Assembly: GCA_964016985.1 (NCBI GenBank)
Contig: OZ024837.1
Coordinates: forward strand, 42,194,018 to 42,258,017
Source of the DNA: Anodontia alba
Taxonomy: Eukaryota; Mollusca; Bivalvia; Lucinida; Lucinidae
DNA: 64,000 nt
Reading direction: 5' to 3'
Shown here: positions 1 through 11,470 of the stretch, one piece after another
Numbering within the stretch: position 1 is the first letter of the stretch
Layout: the number at the start of each line of letters is the position of its first letter
Translations under genes and position numbers: made by a program
The notes under the pieces: generated by a model
Databases searched by the model: none
Told to the model about the DNA's origin: nothing
What the model saw: the letters and a program-made list of their open reading frames with translations, nothing else

Positions 1-528
1 GGCAGCCATCTTGAAAATCTACTTTTCGATTCTTCTCCTGAACTGAAAGGCCAATTGACTCCAAACTTGCTAGGAAGCATCGGGGTGACTTGTAGATCAA
101 AAATAGCTAAAATTGTCATAATCGGAAATCCAAGATGGCCACCATGGCAGCCATCTTGAAAATCTATTTTTCGCTTCTTCTCCTGAACTGAAAGGCCAAT
201 TGACTCCAAACTTGCTAGGAAGCATCAGGGTGACTTATAGATCAAAAATAGCTTAATTCGTGCCGATCGGAAATCCAAGATGGCCGCCATGGCAGCCATC
301 TTGAAAATCTATTTTTCGCTTCTTCTCCTGAACTGAAAGGCCAACTGACTACAAACTTGCTAGGAAGCATTGGGGTGACTTGTAGATCAAAAATTGCTAA
401 AGTCATGCTGATCGGAAATTAAAGAAGGCCACCATGGCAGCCATCTTGAAAATCTATTTTTCGCTTCTTCTCCTGAACCGAAAGGTCAATTGACTCCAAT
501 CTTGCTAGGAAGCATCGGGGTGACTTGT
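1..528. repeat. PRL tandem array, 145-bp unit, YY1-like dyad
   Basis: Units begin at 1, 146, 291 and 436 with GGCAGCCATCTTGAAAATCT, an exact 145-bp period; the last is partial and the first is cut by the window edge. Each junction carries CCAAGATGGCC-CCATGGCAGCCATCTTG, a dyad resembling paired YY1 sites. The unit resembles the cores at 3952-6005 and 35894-37503. No coding potential is seen. Confidence 0.9.
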
Positions 529-1495
529 TTAAGCAATCATCATGAATCTTGCTCAAAATGTTTGTCTTGATGATTTCTAGGTCAAGTTCAAAACTGGGTC
601 ACCATGGGTCAAAAACTAGGTCACCTGGCCAAATCAGCAGAAAACCTTCTTAACACTCTAGTGGTCACATTTTTCAAGCAATCATCATGAATCTTGCTCA
701 GAATGTTTGTCTTGATGATTTTTAGGTCAAGTTTGTAACTGGGTCACTTTGGGTCAAAAACTAGGTCACCTGGCCAAATCAGCTAAAACCTTGTATACAC
801 TCTAGCGGTCACATTTTTGAAGTGGTCATCATGATTATTGCTTAAAGTGTTTTGTCTTGATGAGTTCTAGGTCAAATTTGAAACTGGGTCATTTGGGGTC
901 AAAAACAAGGTCACTGGGCCAAATCAGCAGAAAACTTTGTTAACACTCTAGCAGTCACATTTTTAAGCTGTCATCATGAATCTTGCTCAAAATGTTTGCT
1001 TGGTGATTTCTAGGTCAAGTTCGAAACTGGGTCACCTGGGGTCAAAAACTAGGTCACCTGGCCAAATCAGCAGAAAACCTTGTTAACACTCTAGTGGTCA
1101 CATTTTCCAAGCAATCATCGTGAATCTTGCTCAACATGTTTGTCTTGATGATTTCTAGGTCAGGTTTGAGTCTGGGTCACTTGGGTTCAAAAACTAGGTC
1201 ACCTGGCCAAATCAACAGAAAACCTTGTTAACACTCCAGTGGTCACATTTTTGAGGCAATAATCATGAATCTTGCTCAAAATGTTTGTCTTGATGAGTTC
1301 TAGGTCAAGTTCCAAACTGGGTCACTTGGGGTCAAAAACTAGGTCACGAAGCAAAATCAGCAGAAAATTTTGTTAACACTCCAGTGGTCACATTTTTGAA
1401 GCAGTCATCATGAATCTTGCTCAAAATGTTTGTCTTGAAGACTTTTAGGTCAAGTTTGAAACTGTGTCACATGGGGTCAAAAACTAGGTCACCAG

Positions 1496-1803
1496 GTCAA
1501 GTGTTTGTGTTGAGGTTTTACGGCCCAGTCAACCCAATGGGGTCATGTCAAGCGCGGTCAGTTTACCTAACCACACGTTTACTGGGCAGGCTCAGTCCTC
1601 CAAGCGGTTAACCAGTATTGTGCACATTCTTTCGCCAGAAACTGACAACTGCCCTTCTTGAATCAGTGGAAGGGAGAGAATGACCGTAGAAAATATTTCA
1701 TGATCAATCTCCATGAAAGAATGTTGCCGACCTCGGCGGGTCGAACCCGCGACCTCCTGGTCTCCAGTCGGACGCGCATCCAACTGCGCCACCGAGGCCG
1801 GCT
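1496..1803 (-). mobile_element. SINE-1, full length, with 8-bp target duplication
   Basis: A 308-bp insertion in the tandem array, flanked by GTCACCAG at 1488-1495 and 1804-1811. The 5' tRNA-like head lies at the high-coordinate end. The tail, read on the minus strand, is GGGCCGTAAAACCTCAACAC. Copies lie at 12088, 18048, 37643, 56956 and 57666. It is non-coding and would need a LINE partner for mobility. Confidence 0.92.
1728..1803 (-). other. tRNA-like head of SINE-1 (pol III promoter boxes)
   Basis: On the minus strand, box A TGGCGCAGTTGG lies at 1780-1791 and box B GGTTCGACCC at 1738-1747, 32 nt apart as in tRNA genes. The anticodon arm does not fold cleanly, so this is a SINE promoter rather than a tRNA gene. 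It gives the SINE its own RNA polymerase III start. Confidence 0.85.
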
Positions 1804-2539
1804 GTCACCAGTAGAACCAGTAGAAAACTGTTAACACTCCAGAGGTCACATTTTTCAAAATGTTCGTCTTGATGATTTCTAGGTCTAGTTTAAAACTGGG
1901 TCACTTGATATCAGAAACTAGGTCAGCTGGCCAAATCAAAGGAAAACCTTGTTGATGCTCTAGAGGTCACATTTTTGAAGTGATCATCATGAATCTTGCT
2001 CAAAATGTTTGTCTTGATGATTTCAAGGTGATGTATATTTTTCTGTCCAGTGACTTTCTTAAGTTTTTCTGTTTAGGTCAGTTTCTCAGTAATTATTGGT
2101 CCTACAGAGTGATTTTGGTACTTGTGAAGTGTTTGTGTTTAGGTCAATTTCTCAGTAACTATTGCTCCTATAGCCAGTGATACTTAGTACATGCATACAT
2201 CTTAGCATGGCCTCTTGAGTGCAGTCATCCATATTTGACCTTGACCTTTATTTCACAGTCCATTAGGCATGCTACATTGTCTTACTTGTTAATATAATCA
2301 TTTTGAATTTTGATCAGAATGTTTGCCTTGATCAGTTCTAGATCAGGTTCTCAAAGTGCTATGATGCTCAGGTGAGCATTACAGGGCCATCATGGCCCTC
2401 TTGCTAGTTTGAGATGTTACTAAGAGCAGAAATGCTAACCTCTGCTTTCACAGCTAGCAGGTGTGTGGCAAAAGGGGTATTCATCAGCATGGTCTCAAAT
2501 TTTGTTTGTGCAATAATCAAAACTATCCTAATTATAATC

Positions 2540-2708
2540 TTAACCCTAATCCTGCTGAACCTGAATATATCCTACCAACTGATCTAGATCTGCACTGTAT
2601 GTCATGAAGTATGTGAATTTGTATCAATAATCTGGATCAAGTACTCTGACTGGCTGAAAACTAGAAGTGGGCATGGCATCTAAATGTATTAGCATGACAA
2701 GGGTTAGT
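2540..2708 (-). mobile_element. MITE-A relic
   Basis: Left end TTAACCCTAATCCTGCTGAA; right end GCATGACAAGGGTTA. Most of the central hairpin is deleted, leaving 169 bp against about 212 bp for intact copies. Confidence 0.8.
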
Positions 2709-3017
2709 TATCACCATAGCTGGAATACTGGAGCTTCAACAGCTCAATAGAGACCTCATTAATTGTGCTCTCTGATCAATCGTAACTTTGCCTACAGTTC
2801 TGTGAAGTCATAGATGATTGTTTGATATTGATAAGTTGTCCTCATGTCTTATCTCTCATTGTAAGCTTAATGGATTAAGAGTCTTCTTAGAATAAATCTG
2901 TCACAGAATATAGTAGTTTCAATGACCAGCTATTCCTTCACTGATATGGATATTCTAATCATTATTGTTAATAAACTTGTTCTGTTATTTTCTGTAGGAT
3001 TGAACTGCAGATTGATT
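2709..3017. other. No recognised feature
   Basis: AT-rich sequence without a repeat unit, dyad or convincing reading frame that I can identify. Confidence 0.5.
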
Positions 3018-3390
3018 CTAATGCTTTGCACTCTGGGTAAAATTTTCAGCAGACAACATACTGAAATATTTTCTTGCTTTTTCCAGAAAATAGGATTTGA
3101 TTTTCATGCAAACCGTCTCCACACAAAATGTCAAATCGTGTTTTCTGGGAAAAACAAGAAGCATAACATCAATTTGTCTTCTGTTCAATTAAAGTTTTTT
3201 TTTATTATTGCATTATGATGCTATAATAACACTAAGATTTAATGCAACAGTTGTTTTTAATTGATTTTTGCTTAATGCTTAGCATGCTGGATAAAATTTT
3301 CAGCAGATGACATACTGAAAATATTTTCTTATTTTCCCACAAATAGGCTGTGACATTTCATCCAAATTTTTCTCCTAAGGATAAGAATAG
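3018..3390 (+). mobile_element. MITE-F copy plus a half copy
   Basis: 3018-3200 matches the family: a CTTTGCACTCTGGGTAAAAT end, then TTTTCCAGAAAATAGGATTTGA and a partly inverted second arm. From 3272 the same left half repeats (TTAGCATGCTGGATAAAATT) without its other arm. The MITE-F arms also occur at 9712, 33795, 39979 and 55390. Confidence 0.65.
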
Positions 3391-3744
3391 TAAGTAATTA
3401 AGGGAGACAGATATATTTTCAGGAGGCAATCCTTTCAAAAGATACAAAATGCCAGCTATGAGAAAAAATGCTGAGTAACCTAAAGGATTTTGCTTGGAGC
3501 TTTGCGATAAAATGCATGCGAGTAAATGTTACTACAGATGCATAATACAATTGTGTGTCTTAAGCAAATATGAACATTTGTGGAAGTCTGTCTAAATGCT
3601 AGCAGAAAATGTAATCACAGTTGTCCAGTGCTAGAATATGGCTCTTTCAATCACTCCATCAATCTATCAGCCAGTCAGTCAGCCATCCATTAATCATCTC
3701 CAAAATCTTGTACTTTTGGTTTTACAAACTATAAATTATTAGTG
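3391..3744. other. No recognised feature
   Basis: Unique-looking AT-rich DNA. A short CAATCA/CAGTCAG-rich stretch at 3650-3690 is the only local pattern. Confidence 0.5.
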
Positions 3745-3951
3745 TTAACCCTAGTCCTGCTGAACCTGGATATGTCCTGCCTTTGCAAACAGTGTAGATC
3801 CAGATCAGTTGGCTTCTGAAGCAGCCAATTGATCTGGATATGCACTGTTTGGCAATAGATATGTGAATTTGTAGCAACTATCTGGATCAAGTAATCTGAT
3901 TGGTTGAAAATTAGAAGTGGGCATGGGCATGGCATCTAAGTTACCTTTCAT
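3745..3951 (-). mobile_element. MITE-A, right end eroded
   Basis: TTAACCCTAGTCCTGCTGAA at the left, then the shared hairpin arms (GTGTAGATCCAGATCAG and its partner). The right TIR is missing where the PRL array begins. Confidence 0.8.
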
Positions 3952-6005
3952 CAGAATCTGATGTCGTTTAAAGAGTTTTCAAGATTGTCTACATGACCAC
4001 TATCTTGGACATTAGAACTGAACTATTTAGCAATTCTGAATCTCCATGTCTCCCTGATGTCTCCCATCAAGTTTCAGCTCAGTCTGACAGTTTGGGAGGA
4101 GATGTGGTTTGAATTGCTACAATCGTTCTGTTCCATGGATATTGGAATAGAACAATAATTGTAGCAATTCTGGATCTCCATAACACTCCAATGCCTCCCT
4201 TCAAGTTTAAGCTCAATCCAACTAACCAGCTAGGGAGCAGATGTGATCTGAAGATTTTCAAAATGGAATCATTTTAGCAATTCTAAATCTCCATGTTCCC
4301 CGTTGCCTTCCATCAAATTTCGGCTCCATCTGACTTACGGGTCAGGAGCAGATAACAACTGAAGACTTTCAAGATGGCCCATCATGGATACAATTCTGAT
4401 GGAGATGCCAAAAATGTGCAAGGTTACTGATGGACATATGGATGATGGACAGATCATGGTCAACAGACCAAGGCATAAGCTAACCTGGAGCAAGGTGGGC
4501 CAACAATTGAAGATCTCCAAGATGAATGCTGTGGTGGCCATAGTGGATATTGTAGCAAAATGGTTTTAGCAATTCTGAATCTCCATGTCACCCCTATCAA
4601 TGCCTCCCACCAAGTTTGGTCTTAATCAGACTTACCATTCAGCAGATGAGATTTAAAGATTTTCAAGATGGCAACCTTGGCTGCCATCTAAGATATCAGA
4701 ACAGAAGGATTTTAGCAATTCTGAATCTCTATGTGGATCCGATGCCACCCACCAAGTTTTGACTCAATCTGCATGACGATTTGGGAGAAGATGTCGTTTG
4801 AAATATTTCGAGATGGCCGCCATGGCCACTGGAATGGAACAAATCTAGCAGTTCTGAATCTCCATGTCTCCCCAGTGCCTCCCACTAAGTTTCAGCTTAA
4901 TCGAACTTACCATTTGGGAGCAGATGTCATTTCAAGATTTCCAAGATGGCCAAAATAGTGGCCATCTTGGATACTGGAACAGAACAAATTTAGCAATTTT
5001 AAATCTCCATGTCACCCTAATGCCTCCCACCAAGTTTTGGCTCAATTTGACTTGCTGTTCTGGAGTAGATGTGGTTTGAAGATTTTCAAGATGGCAACCA
5101 TGGTGGCCAGCTTTGATACCGAAATGGCACAATTTTAGCAATTCTGAATCTCTGTGTTGCTCCGATGCCTCCAATCAAGTTTCAGCTCAATCCAACTTAC
5201 AGTTTGGGAAGAAAGTCATTTGAAGATATTCCAGATTACCAACATAGGGGCCATCTTGGATATCGGAATGGAACGGTGTCCACAATTCTAAATCTCCATG
5301 TGGCCCCAATGCCTCCCACCAAGTTTCGGCACAATCAGACTTAGGGTTCGGAAGCAGATGTGGTTTTAGGATTTTCAAGATGGCAGCCATCCTGGATAGT
5401 GGAACAAAACAATTTAAGCAAATCTGAATCACTATGTCGCTCTGATGCTTCCATCAAGCTTTGGCTCAATCCAATAACTTAGGGTTTGGGAGGAGATGTT
5501 GTTTGAAGAATTTCAAGATGGCTGCCATATTTGATATTGGAATGAACCATTTTAGCAAGTCTAAATCTCTATATAGCTCCAATGCATCCAATCAAGTTTT
5601 GGCTCAATCGGACTTTCGGTTTGGGAGGAGACGTCATTTGAAGAATTTCAAGATGGCCACCATGGCAGCTAACATCACTGGTATTGGAACCGAACAATTT
5701 TAGCTATTCTGAATCTCTACATCGCTCCAATGCATCCCATCAAGTTTGCCTAATCTGACTTATGGTTTGGGAGATGTCGCTGGAAGAATTTCAAGATGGC
5801 CACAATGGTGGCCATCATGGATATGGGAACCAAACGATTTTAGCAATTCAGAATCTTCATGTAGCCACAATGCCTCCCACCAAGTTTCAGCTCAATCACA
5901 AGTCTGGAGGAGCTGTAGAAAATGTGAAAAATGGATGCGGGATGAAGAGACGATGGACAACAGGCTACCGCATAAGCTGACTAAGCAAAGCTCCAGATGA
6001 GCTAG
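3952..6005 (+). mobile_element. PRL element, about 13 units of 136-146 bp, YY1-like dyads
   Basis: The word TTTTAGCAATTCTGAATCTC recurs about every 136-146 bp (4026, 4162, 4274, 4566, 4712, 4848, 4990, 5136, 5273, 5417, 5553, 5699, 5840). Units carry TTTCAAGATGGC-CCATGG and a GCCATCTTGGATAT partner. Around 4400-4500 and 5930-6005 lie GGAC-rich tracts (GATGATGGACAGATC; GACGATGGACAACAGG), then AGCTCCAGATGAGCTAG, the pearl-like right end. Short ORFs here are by-products of the repeat. Confidence 0.85.
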
Positions 6006-6037
6006 TAAAAGATTGAATATTGTGATTTCTGAAATCT

Positions 6038-6281
6038 GGGCCCGGTTGTTCAAAGCGTCGTTAGCTTAACGAGCTCGTTAATGGTCATTTCGTTAACTGT
6101 TTTAGCAGATTCAATATACGATTTTCTGAAATTTTTTGCTGAAAAAATGTGAGTAGCTTTTGCACTGCAAAAGCTACTCACATTTTTTCAGCAAAAAATT
6201 TCAGCATATTTGTGTATCACTTGATTTAAATTTTAACGATTCGTTAACTAACGACATCGTTAGCTTTGAACAACTGGGCCC
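6038..6281 (+). mobile_element. MITE-E, near-perfect palindrome
   Basis: The ends are GGGCCCGGTTGTTCAAAGC and GCTTTGAACAACTGGGCCC. The centre (6125-6204) has two 39-bp arms around one base. Sub-arms AACGAGCTCGTTAA and ACGACATCGTTAG flank it. The other copies are at 7602 and 10069. Confidence 0.9.
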
Positions 6282-6639
6282 TGGTTTCAACACCTGAGCC
6301 ATTAAGGGAAAATCCTTGCCTTAATGCAATATCTCCTTTTAAAAGATGTAGCCAAACACGTCATAAAGGTCATGAATCCTCTGTCTTAAATAGCCACAAT
6401 TTCAGCAAACATAGGAAAATTCATTTGTATTAAGAAAGAACATGTCAAGCAAGCATATTTTGGTCTGTCAATGGTTACTTGCACAACACAGGTTTAACTG
6501 TTTTTTTGTTTGTTTGTTTGTTTTTTAATAAGGTGGCTGCTCACAGTCATCAATGTTCCCATACACTCCATTCTGTCATGAAATAGCTTATATCTGAGTG
6601 ACAAGGCCAAACTGGAAACTCATCACACCAAGAATCAAT
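6282..6639. other. No recognised feature
   Basis: Only a short (TTTG)n tract near 6500-6520 stands out. Confidence 0.5.
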
Positions 6640-6870
6640 ACACCATAGTTATCCTAAATACCGGGACACCATACTTGTCCAAAGGTTTGAAAAGATCTAT
6701 TTCATTAAATTACATTTCAAGTGTCTAAAATATTGCTGGACGAGTGGGAAAACAGTGTAGACCCTGATCAGATGCTGCATGCTATGTCATCTGATTTGGG
6801 TCTACACTGTTTTTGCATGCCTGTCCATCTAAGTACATAGGTTATCATGCTAACTGCAAATGTAATTAAC
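6640..6870. mobile_element. MITE-P copy
   Basis: Flank CATACTTGTCCAAAGGTTTG, then GTCTAAAATATTGCTGGACGAGTGG, then the hairpin AACAGTGTAGACCCTGATCAG with its partner ending GGGTCTACACTGTTT. The ends are too eroded to place exactly. Confidence 0.6.
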
Positions 6871-6993
6871 AAGTTTTTGGTCAGGAGAAAAATAACTTAC
6901 TGATAAGGAATATATTGAATGGTTTCACTGACACTGAATGATTTGGTCTTTATGGAACTTAAGTCTAATGGACATCATACAACCAGAGAAGTT

Positions 6994-7197
6994 TTAACCC
7001 TTCTCTTGCTGAACATGGCATGCCGTCTTAGCAAACAGTGAAGATCCAGATCAGTTGGCTTCTGAAGAAGCCAACTGATCTGGATCTGCACTGTTTGTCA
7101 TTCAATATGTGAATTTATATCAATAATCTGGATCAAGGAATCTGACTGGCTGACAATTAGAACTGGGCATGGCATCTTATTCAACATCACAAGGGTT
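6994..7197 (-). mobile_element. MITE-A
   Basis: TTAACCCTTCTCTTGCTGAA at the left and CATCACAAGGGTTGA at the right. The central hairpin GATCCAGATCAGTTGGCTTC and its complement are intact. The right TTAA has mutated. Confidence 0.85.
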
Positions 7198-7289
7198 GAT
7201 TTGGTAAAAAGAGTGATGGTGGTGTTTTTGAGATTCCAATAACATATCAGTTACAGTAACTTTTGTTACAATGACAGCATTTGTTCCCA

Positions 7290-7560
7290 AATATGTTGAC
7301 ATTAAAATGAATTTGCTGTTGTAAAGAATCCTTAATGAGCAGAATTTTATGCAAGAAAGTCCTTGTATTTTTATTTCCTGACAGAACATGTTTTGAATAT
7401 TTGTTAGAATCACCTCTCTGAGGCAAAACAAATATTTTGGGTATTTGTTAGATTGCTTAATTGAGGCAAAACTGTGTTTTGGATATTTGTTCAAGGCAAT
7501 TCTAACAAATATCCAAAACATATGCTTTTTGAAGTATTAAATACAATGTTCTTGCATAAT
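7290..7560. mobile_element. MITE-Q copy
   Basis: Repeated arms of TTTGGATATTTGTTAGAAT and the inverse ATTCTAACAAATATCCAAAA, with TTGTAAAGAATCCTTAA at the outer side. The related copy at 37505-38060 carries the same pieces in reverse order. A 114-aa ORF here is produced by these arms. Confidence 0.6.
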
Positions 7561-7601
7561 TTCTGATTAACTGTCACTTAATGTATCAGATTAGTGTTCC
7601 A

Positions 7602-7827
7602 GGGCCCAGTTGTTCAAAGCATTGTTTGCTTAACAAGATTGTAAGTGGTCAAAATGTTAACTGTTCTAGTAAGTACAACCTCTAACTGACAGGTATTTTT
7701 GCTGAAAAAATGTGCAAAAGCTATTCACATTTTTCAGCAAAAATATTAGCATATATGCCGTATTTAATGATCAAAGTTTTAACCATACATTAACTAACAA
7801 CATCATTAGTTTTGAACAACTGGGCCC
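7602..7827. mobile_element. MITE-E, diverged copy
   Basis: Ends GGGCCCAGTTGTTCAAAGC and TTTTGAACAACTGGGCCC. The central palindrome is shorter than in the copies at 6038 and 10069, with several mismatches. Confidence 0.88.
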
Positions 7828-8239
7828 AGGTTAGTGTTTTGTATGGATTACAAGGATCAGCACAGCCTTACTTTCATGGACTTTCTATGTATATACAGAG
7901 TCACTATCCATCTCTATATTCCACCATGCACATTCTATACACAACCCTGGGCAGGTTGGATTTTGGTCTTGTCATACTAATGAAAAATTCTTGTAATCCC
8001 CCAGTTTCTAAGCCAGGCACTATAACCAAGGTGGAGCTTAAAATTCTGTGGTTTTCAATGGCTATGCTAACCAATCAGACAAGTCCCATAGGCCACTACA
8101 CTTACCGGAGCTCAAGTGGCGAGCAAGTCCGCTTCTGCAACCTTAACCCTTTTTCACTCAGAACTTGCACTTTGTACTTTTAAAGCTCTGTTTTTCAGTA
8201 TTTACATTTTGATATAAGTTGCTTATTTTTCACATTTAA
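7828..8239. other. No recognised feature
   Basis: A 123-aa ORF crosses this stretch but shows no domain, signal peptide or codon bias that I can recognise. Confidence 0.5.
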
Positions 8240-8546
8240 AATAGGTCAACTATAAGTCACCATTTGAACAAACTTGGTAGAGCCCAAGTCCCAAGGTCAT
8301 CGGCTATTTGGTTCCTGAGAAGAAGGTTTTCAAAGGTTTTTGCCATATATGGGCATGGCCACCATCTTGGTCATTTGATCCAGACATTATGAACAAAACT
8401 TTCCCCAACCCAATGGAGAATCGGCCTGGTGGTTTCTGAGGAGATGTTGTTTGAAAATATTGATGAGGCTGACGTCAACATCGACACTGACCACTGCCTA
8501 TTCTATAAGCGCCCCCAGAGCCTTTGGCTCTGGTGAGCTAAAAAGA
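8240..8546 (+). mobile_element. PRL remnant with right end
   Basis: AACAAACTTGGTAGA and CATATATGGGCATGGCCACC match the core of the 14.5-16.9 kb element. It ends in GGCTCTGGTGAGCTAAAAAG, the typical right terminus. Confidence 0.7.
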
Positions 8547-9080
8547 CTGACCAGAGTGAAAAACAGAAACGTGAATTTTGCTCATCCAAACAACATTTTT
8601 ATCAAATTAAATTCAAATCTCTTAGTAAGTTTGGAGGAGACACTGTTTAAAATTGTTAACAGATGAGTAGGAACAGACAAACAGTGATACTTTGGTTCGT
8701 CCTGAGAGCAAAAGCTCAGGAGATCGTAAAAGGATGTCAATGAATTCACTACTTACAATAAAACTATACACAGCCTATTTCTGAATCATTAAATGCCATC
8801 ATCCTAGGCAAAACAAAGTAACAACAAATAAATTCAGGAAAACGGCCTGCAAATGAGGTCATTTGCCCAAAGGAAATGAAAGAAGAATTCCGATTTCTTA
8901 CACAAGAAAGACTTCTATTTAAACAAGGGACTAATTTTTACACAACAAAGACTTTTTCATTAGCTTCATTAAACCCATGCACAGACAAAATTGGCTGTAG
9001 TCCCCTTTTGACATTTCATCTAAAAACAATAAACTCGAACCAGTTTGTGCAGGCTGGTCAGGGCCATCTTTCTCAGCACT
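8547..9080. other. Mostly featureless; one small dyad
   Basis: The dyad TCCTGAGAGCAAAAGCTCAGGA near 8700 is the only structure seen. The short ORF at 8876-9094 has no recognisable features. Confidence 0.5.
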
Positions 9081-9266
9081 TTAACCCATCATAGTCTGGA
9101 GACCCCTAAAAGGGTAATTGGCAAACAGTGCAGACCCAGATCAAGATGCCACAGAATGTGGCGTCTGATCAGGGTCTCCACTGTTTGCAAATAGTTTAGC
9201 CATTTTTCTCTAGGAATATCTAAATCTCAGAGCTGGACGTACCTAAAATTGAAATTGGACTCCCCA
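9081..9266 (+). mobile_element. MITE-B, right end lost
   Basis: Starts TTAACCCATCATAGTCTGGA, then the family block CCCTAAAAGGGTAATTGGC and the hairpin GCAGACCCAGATCA/TGATCAGGGTCTCC. It ends near GAAATTGGACTCC without the right TIR. Confidence 0.8.
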
Positions 9267-9690
9267 AAGTTATAGCAGACATATTCCTGCTGTTTTTTTC
9301 ACAGAGAAAATAAGGTTTGACATTTGAAAGAATACAGGAAGTCACAAAAGCTATCTTCCTTGTAAAAAATGGCAGAAAGTCAACGAAGTACATCCAGTCC
9401 CCTTAAGGGGAATGGATAAAATTACAAGGGAGCTCACTCTGACCAAAGTCATTTTCTCCTTTCTCAAAGGGGCTACTCTTCAAGAAGAAGAATTTGCTCC
9501 CACTGGAAGCAATTTCCTTCCTTTTACAGTAGATTCTTTAAGAAAAGATTCATGCAACAGGAAAACGAATTCTTTTTCTGCTGAATGCTCTCCCTTTCAA
9601 AAGGAATGCAAACACTTTCAGCTTAGAGTGATGTCCCCATTTCCAGAAATCTGGAAGAGGAAACCTCAGTTCCATTATCTCTAAAATATG
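9267..9690. other. No clear element; a MITE-F-like arm
   Basis: AGAAAATAAGGTTTGACATTTGAA near 9305 resembles a MITE-F arm. The perfect dyad CCCCTTAAGGGG lies near 9400. The 90-aa ORF at 9412-9684 shows nothing recognisable. Confidence 0.4.
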
Positions 9691-9711
9691 CTGAAAGTGA
9701 TGTTAACTATT

Positions 9712-9912
9712 ACCATGCTCTAGGAAAATTCAGGAGATGACAAATTGGTGATATTTATTCCTACTTTTCAAAGAAAAATTAGGCTTTGACATTTCATGCA
9801 AACTGTCTCCTGAGATAATTTGCATCAAGCATCAAAGCCTATTTTCTGGTGAAAATAACAAGTAAATACTTCATAATGTCATCTACGGAAATTTTTACGC
9901 AGTATTCTAAGT
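9712..9912. mobile_element. MITE-F
   Basis: Arms AAATTAGGCTTTGACATTTC and its approximate inverse AAGCATCAAAGCCTATTTTC around TGCAAACTGTCTCC/GATAATTTGCA. The outer ends are diverged. Confidence 0.65.
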
Positions 9913-10068
9913 ATTAAAACCATATAAATGCAATAAACATCATGTCTGCCAGTTTTCATGAATCATGGCTTTGTCAAACATTACAGAGAAAACACTATAA
10001 TTCTTTCAGATTTGATACAAATACACCGTTTTTGATTTTATCCTTTAAATTAAAACATGCTGAAACCA

Positions 10069-10312
10069 GGGCCCAGTTGTTCAAAGCTAACGACGTCGTT
10101 AGTTAACGATTCGTTAAAATTTACATCGAGTGATACGCAAATATTCTGAAATTTTTTGCTGAAAAAATGTGAGTAGCTTTTGCAGTGCAAAAGCTACTCA
10201 CATTTTTTCAGCAAAAAATTTCAGAAAATTGTATATTGAATCCGCTAAAACAGTTAAAGAAATGACCCTTAACGAGCTCGTTAAGCTAACGACGCTTTGA
10301 ACAACTGGGCCC
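10069..10312 (-). mobile_element. MITE-E with 81-bp perfect palindrome
   Basis: GGGCCCAGTTGTTCAAAGC opens and GCTTTGAACAACTGGGCCC closes it. Positions 10145-10184 and 10186-10225 are exact reverse complements around a single G. Its orientation is opposite to the copy at 6038. Confidence 0.93.
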
Positions 10313-10409
10313 AGGAATTTTAAGACTTTATGATATTTGGCTACAAAAATATGTACTAATTACAGTCAGTACAATCAGATAAACACCCACACTGCTTGGG
10401 GGTTTGTTA

Positions 10410-10586
10410 GACTGGCTCCAGTCTCCAGTTACTAAATATTTGTTTCCTATAATCCTGTTTGATCCACTAAAATAAAACCAAAAATAATCATGACTATAGT
10501 CATAATATTATTTAGATTGTATTTTAGTAGATTATCAAACAGGATTAAAGGAAAAAATGTTTAGTCACTGGAGACTGGAGCCAGTC
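10410..10586. mobile_element. MITE-O, long inverted repeat
   Basis: About 65-bp arms: GACTGGCTCCAGTCTCCAGT at the left and ACTGGAGACTGGAGCCAGTC at the right, followed inward by ATCCTGTTTGATCCACTAAA and its inverse. The loop is ATGACTATAGTCATAA, itself a dyad. Only one copy is present. Confidence 0.8.
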
Positions 10587-10604
10587 TAGGGGTTTGCCTG
10601 AGCT

Positions 10605-10720
10605 AATAGGGTAGATCCAGATCAGACACTGCAGAACAAGGTATCTGATCATTGTCTACACTGCCACCCATCCAGTTAATTGATAGACATTTTGTTAAAT
10701 AGACTTATTCAAATTTTAGG
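10605..10720. mobile_element. MITE-P relic
   Basis: GATCCAGATCAGACACTGCA and GTATCTGATCATTGTCTACACTG form the hairpin. The flank CAAATTTTAGGATGGTAAGG matches other P copies. Confidence 0.55.
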
Positions 10721-11470
10721 ATGGTAAGGATTTAGGTGTCAAAATACTAATGGTAAACTGGTAGTCAGAAATGCAGCTTATCACTAAAAAGCAGTTGACA
10801 TAAAAGTTGAAAGAAGGATGAACTGAACCAATGGATTGATAAATAAACAGACAGAAAAACCACCCCCTATGTTATGTGACAAAAACACATCTGATGACGA
10901 ACAATGACCTGATAAAGGAAGTGCTTGCAATAAAGCAGTATTGTAGCAGCTTCAAATGTCCATATATCAAAATGAATGAACCTGCAATTTAGCCTCACTG
11001 TTGCCTTCTAATAAGAGGCTGACCTTTCCTTCAAGTAGCTAATAACAATAAGCTGTGCAAAAGAAAAACTCTCTTATACCATATCCAATAAGCAACAGTC
11101 CAGGCCAGTCAGTACATTTGTGCATGCTGGTCTGGATTTTCTTGTTACATAGACACTAGTCAACTATACAGAATCTAAATAACAAACATACTGCAAGGCT
11201 GTGCAGGCTGACCTCTCATTTTCCCATTTAATATCAGTACATAGCTTCAGTAATCAATAGCAATGAAAAGAAAACTTTTCACTATTTTTGCATCCTCAGA
11301 GCTTGTACCAAAATAAATCTTGCAGGAGCTAACTGGAATTGCCTCAGAGAGATGATTCCAATGAGATCCACAAGATATATTTTGGTGCAAAAATAACTAA
11401 AAATTATCCTAAATTATCACCTTAATTCTCATCCTAATTGGAACTAACGCCAATGATACACGTATCTCCA
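10721..11470. other. No recognised feature
   Basis: I see no repeat unit, dyad or credible exon in these 750 bases. Confidence 0.5.

Larger units (their letters stand above)
529..2415 (+). repeat. PRL element, 144-145 bp core units and right end
   Basis: The word CATGAATCTTGCTCAAAATG recurs at 541, 686, 830, 975, 1119, 1264 and 1409, giving a 144-145 bp unit rich in GGTCA words. SINE-1 interrupts it at 1496-1803, and two more degenerate units follow to about 2040. The distal part ends near 2370-2415 with CTCAGGTGAGCATTACAGGG, the terminus style of pearl-like elements. The period equals that of the array on its left although the sequence differs. Confidence 0.85.

Noticed and set aside
1728..1803. 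Functional tRNA gene (also the heads at 12300, 37830, 57190 and 57900)
   Set aside because: Pol III boxes are present, but the anticodon and acceptor stems do not fold properly and the sequence continues into a SINE body with target duplications.
7177..7521. 114-aa minus-strand ORF as a gene
   Set aside because: It covers the MITE-Q inverted arms and a MITE-A end. There is no domain or codon signature.
7812..8183. 123-aa plus-strand ORF as a gene
   Set aside because: It starts in the MITE-E terminal repeat and has no recognisable domain.
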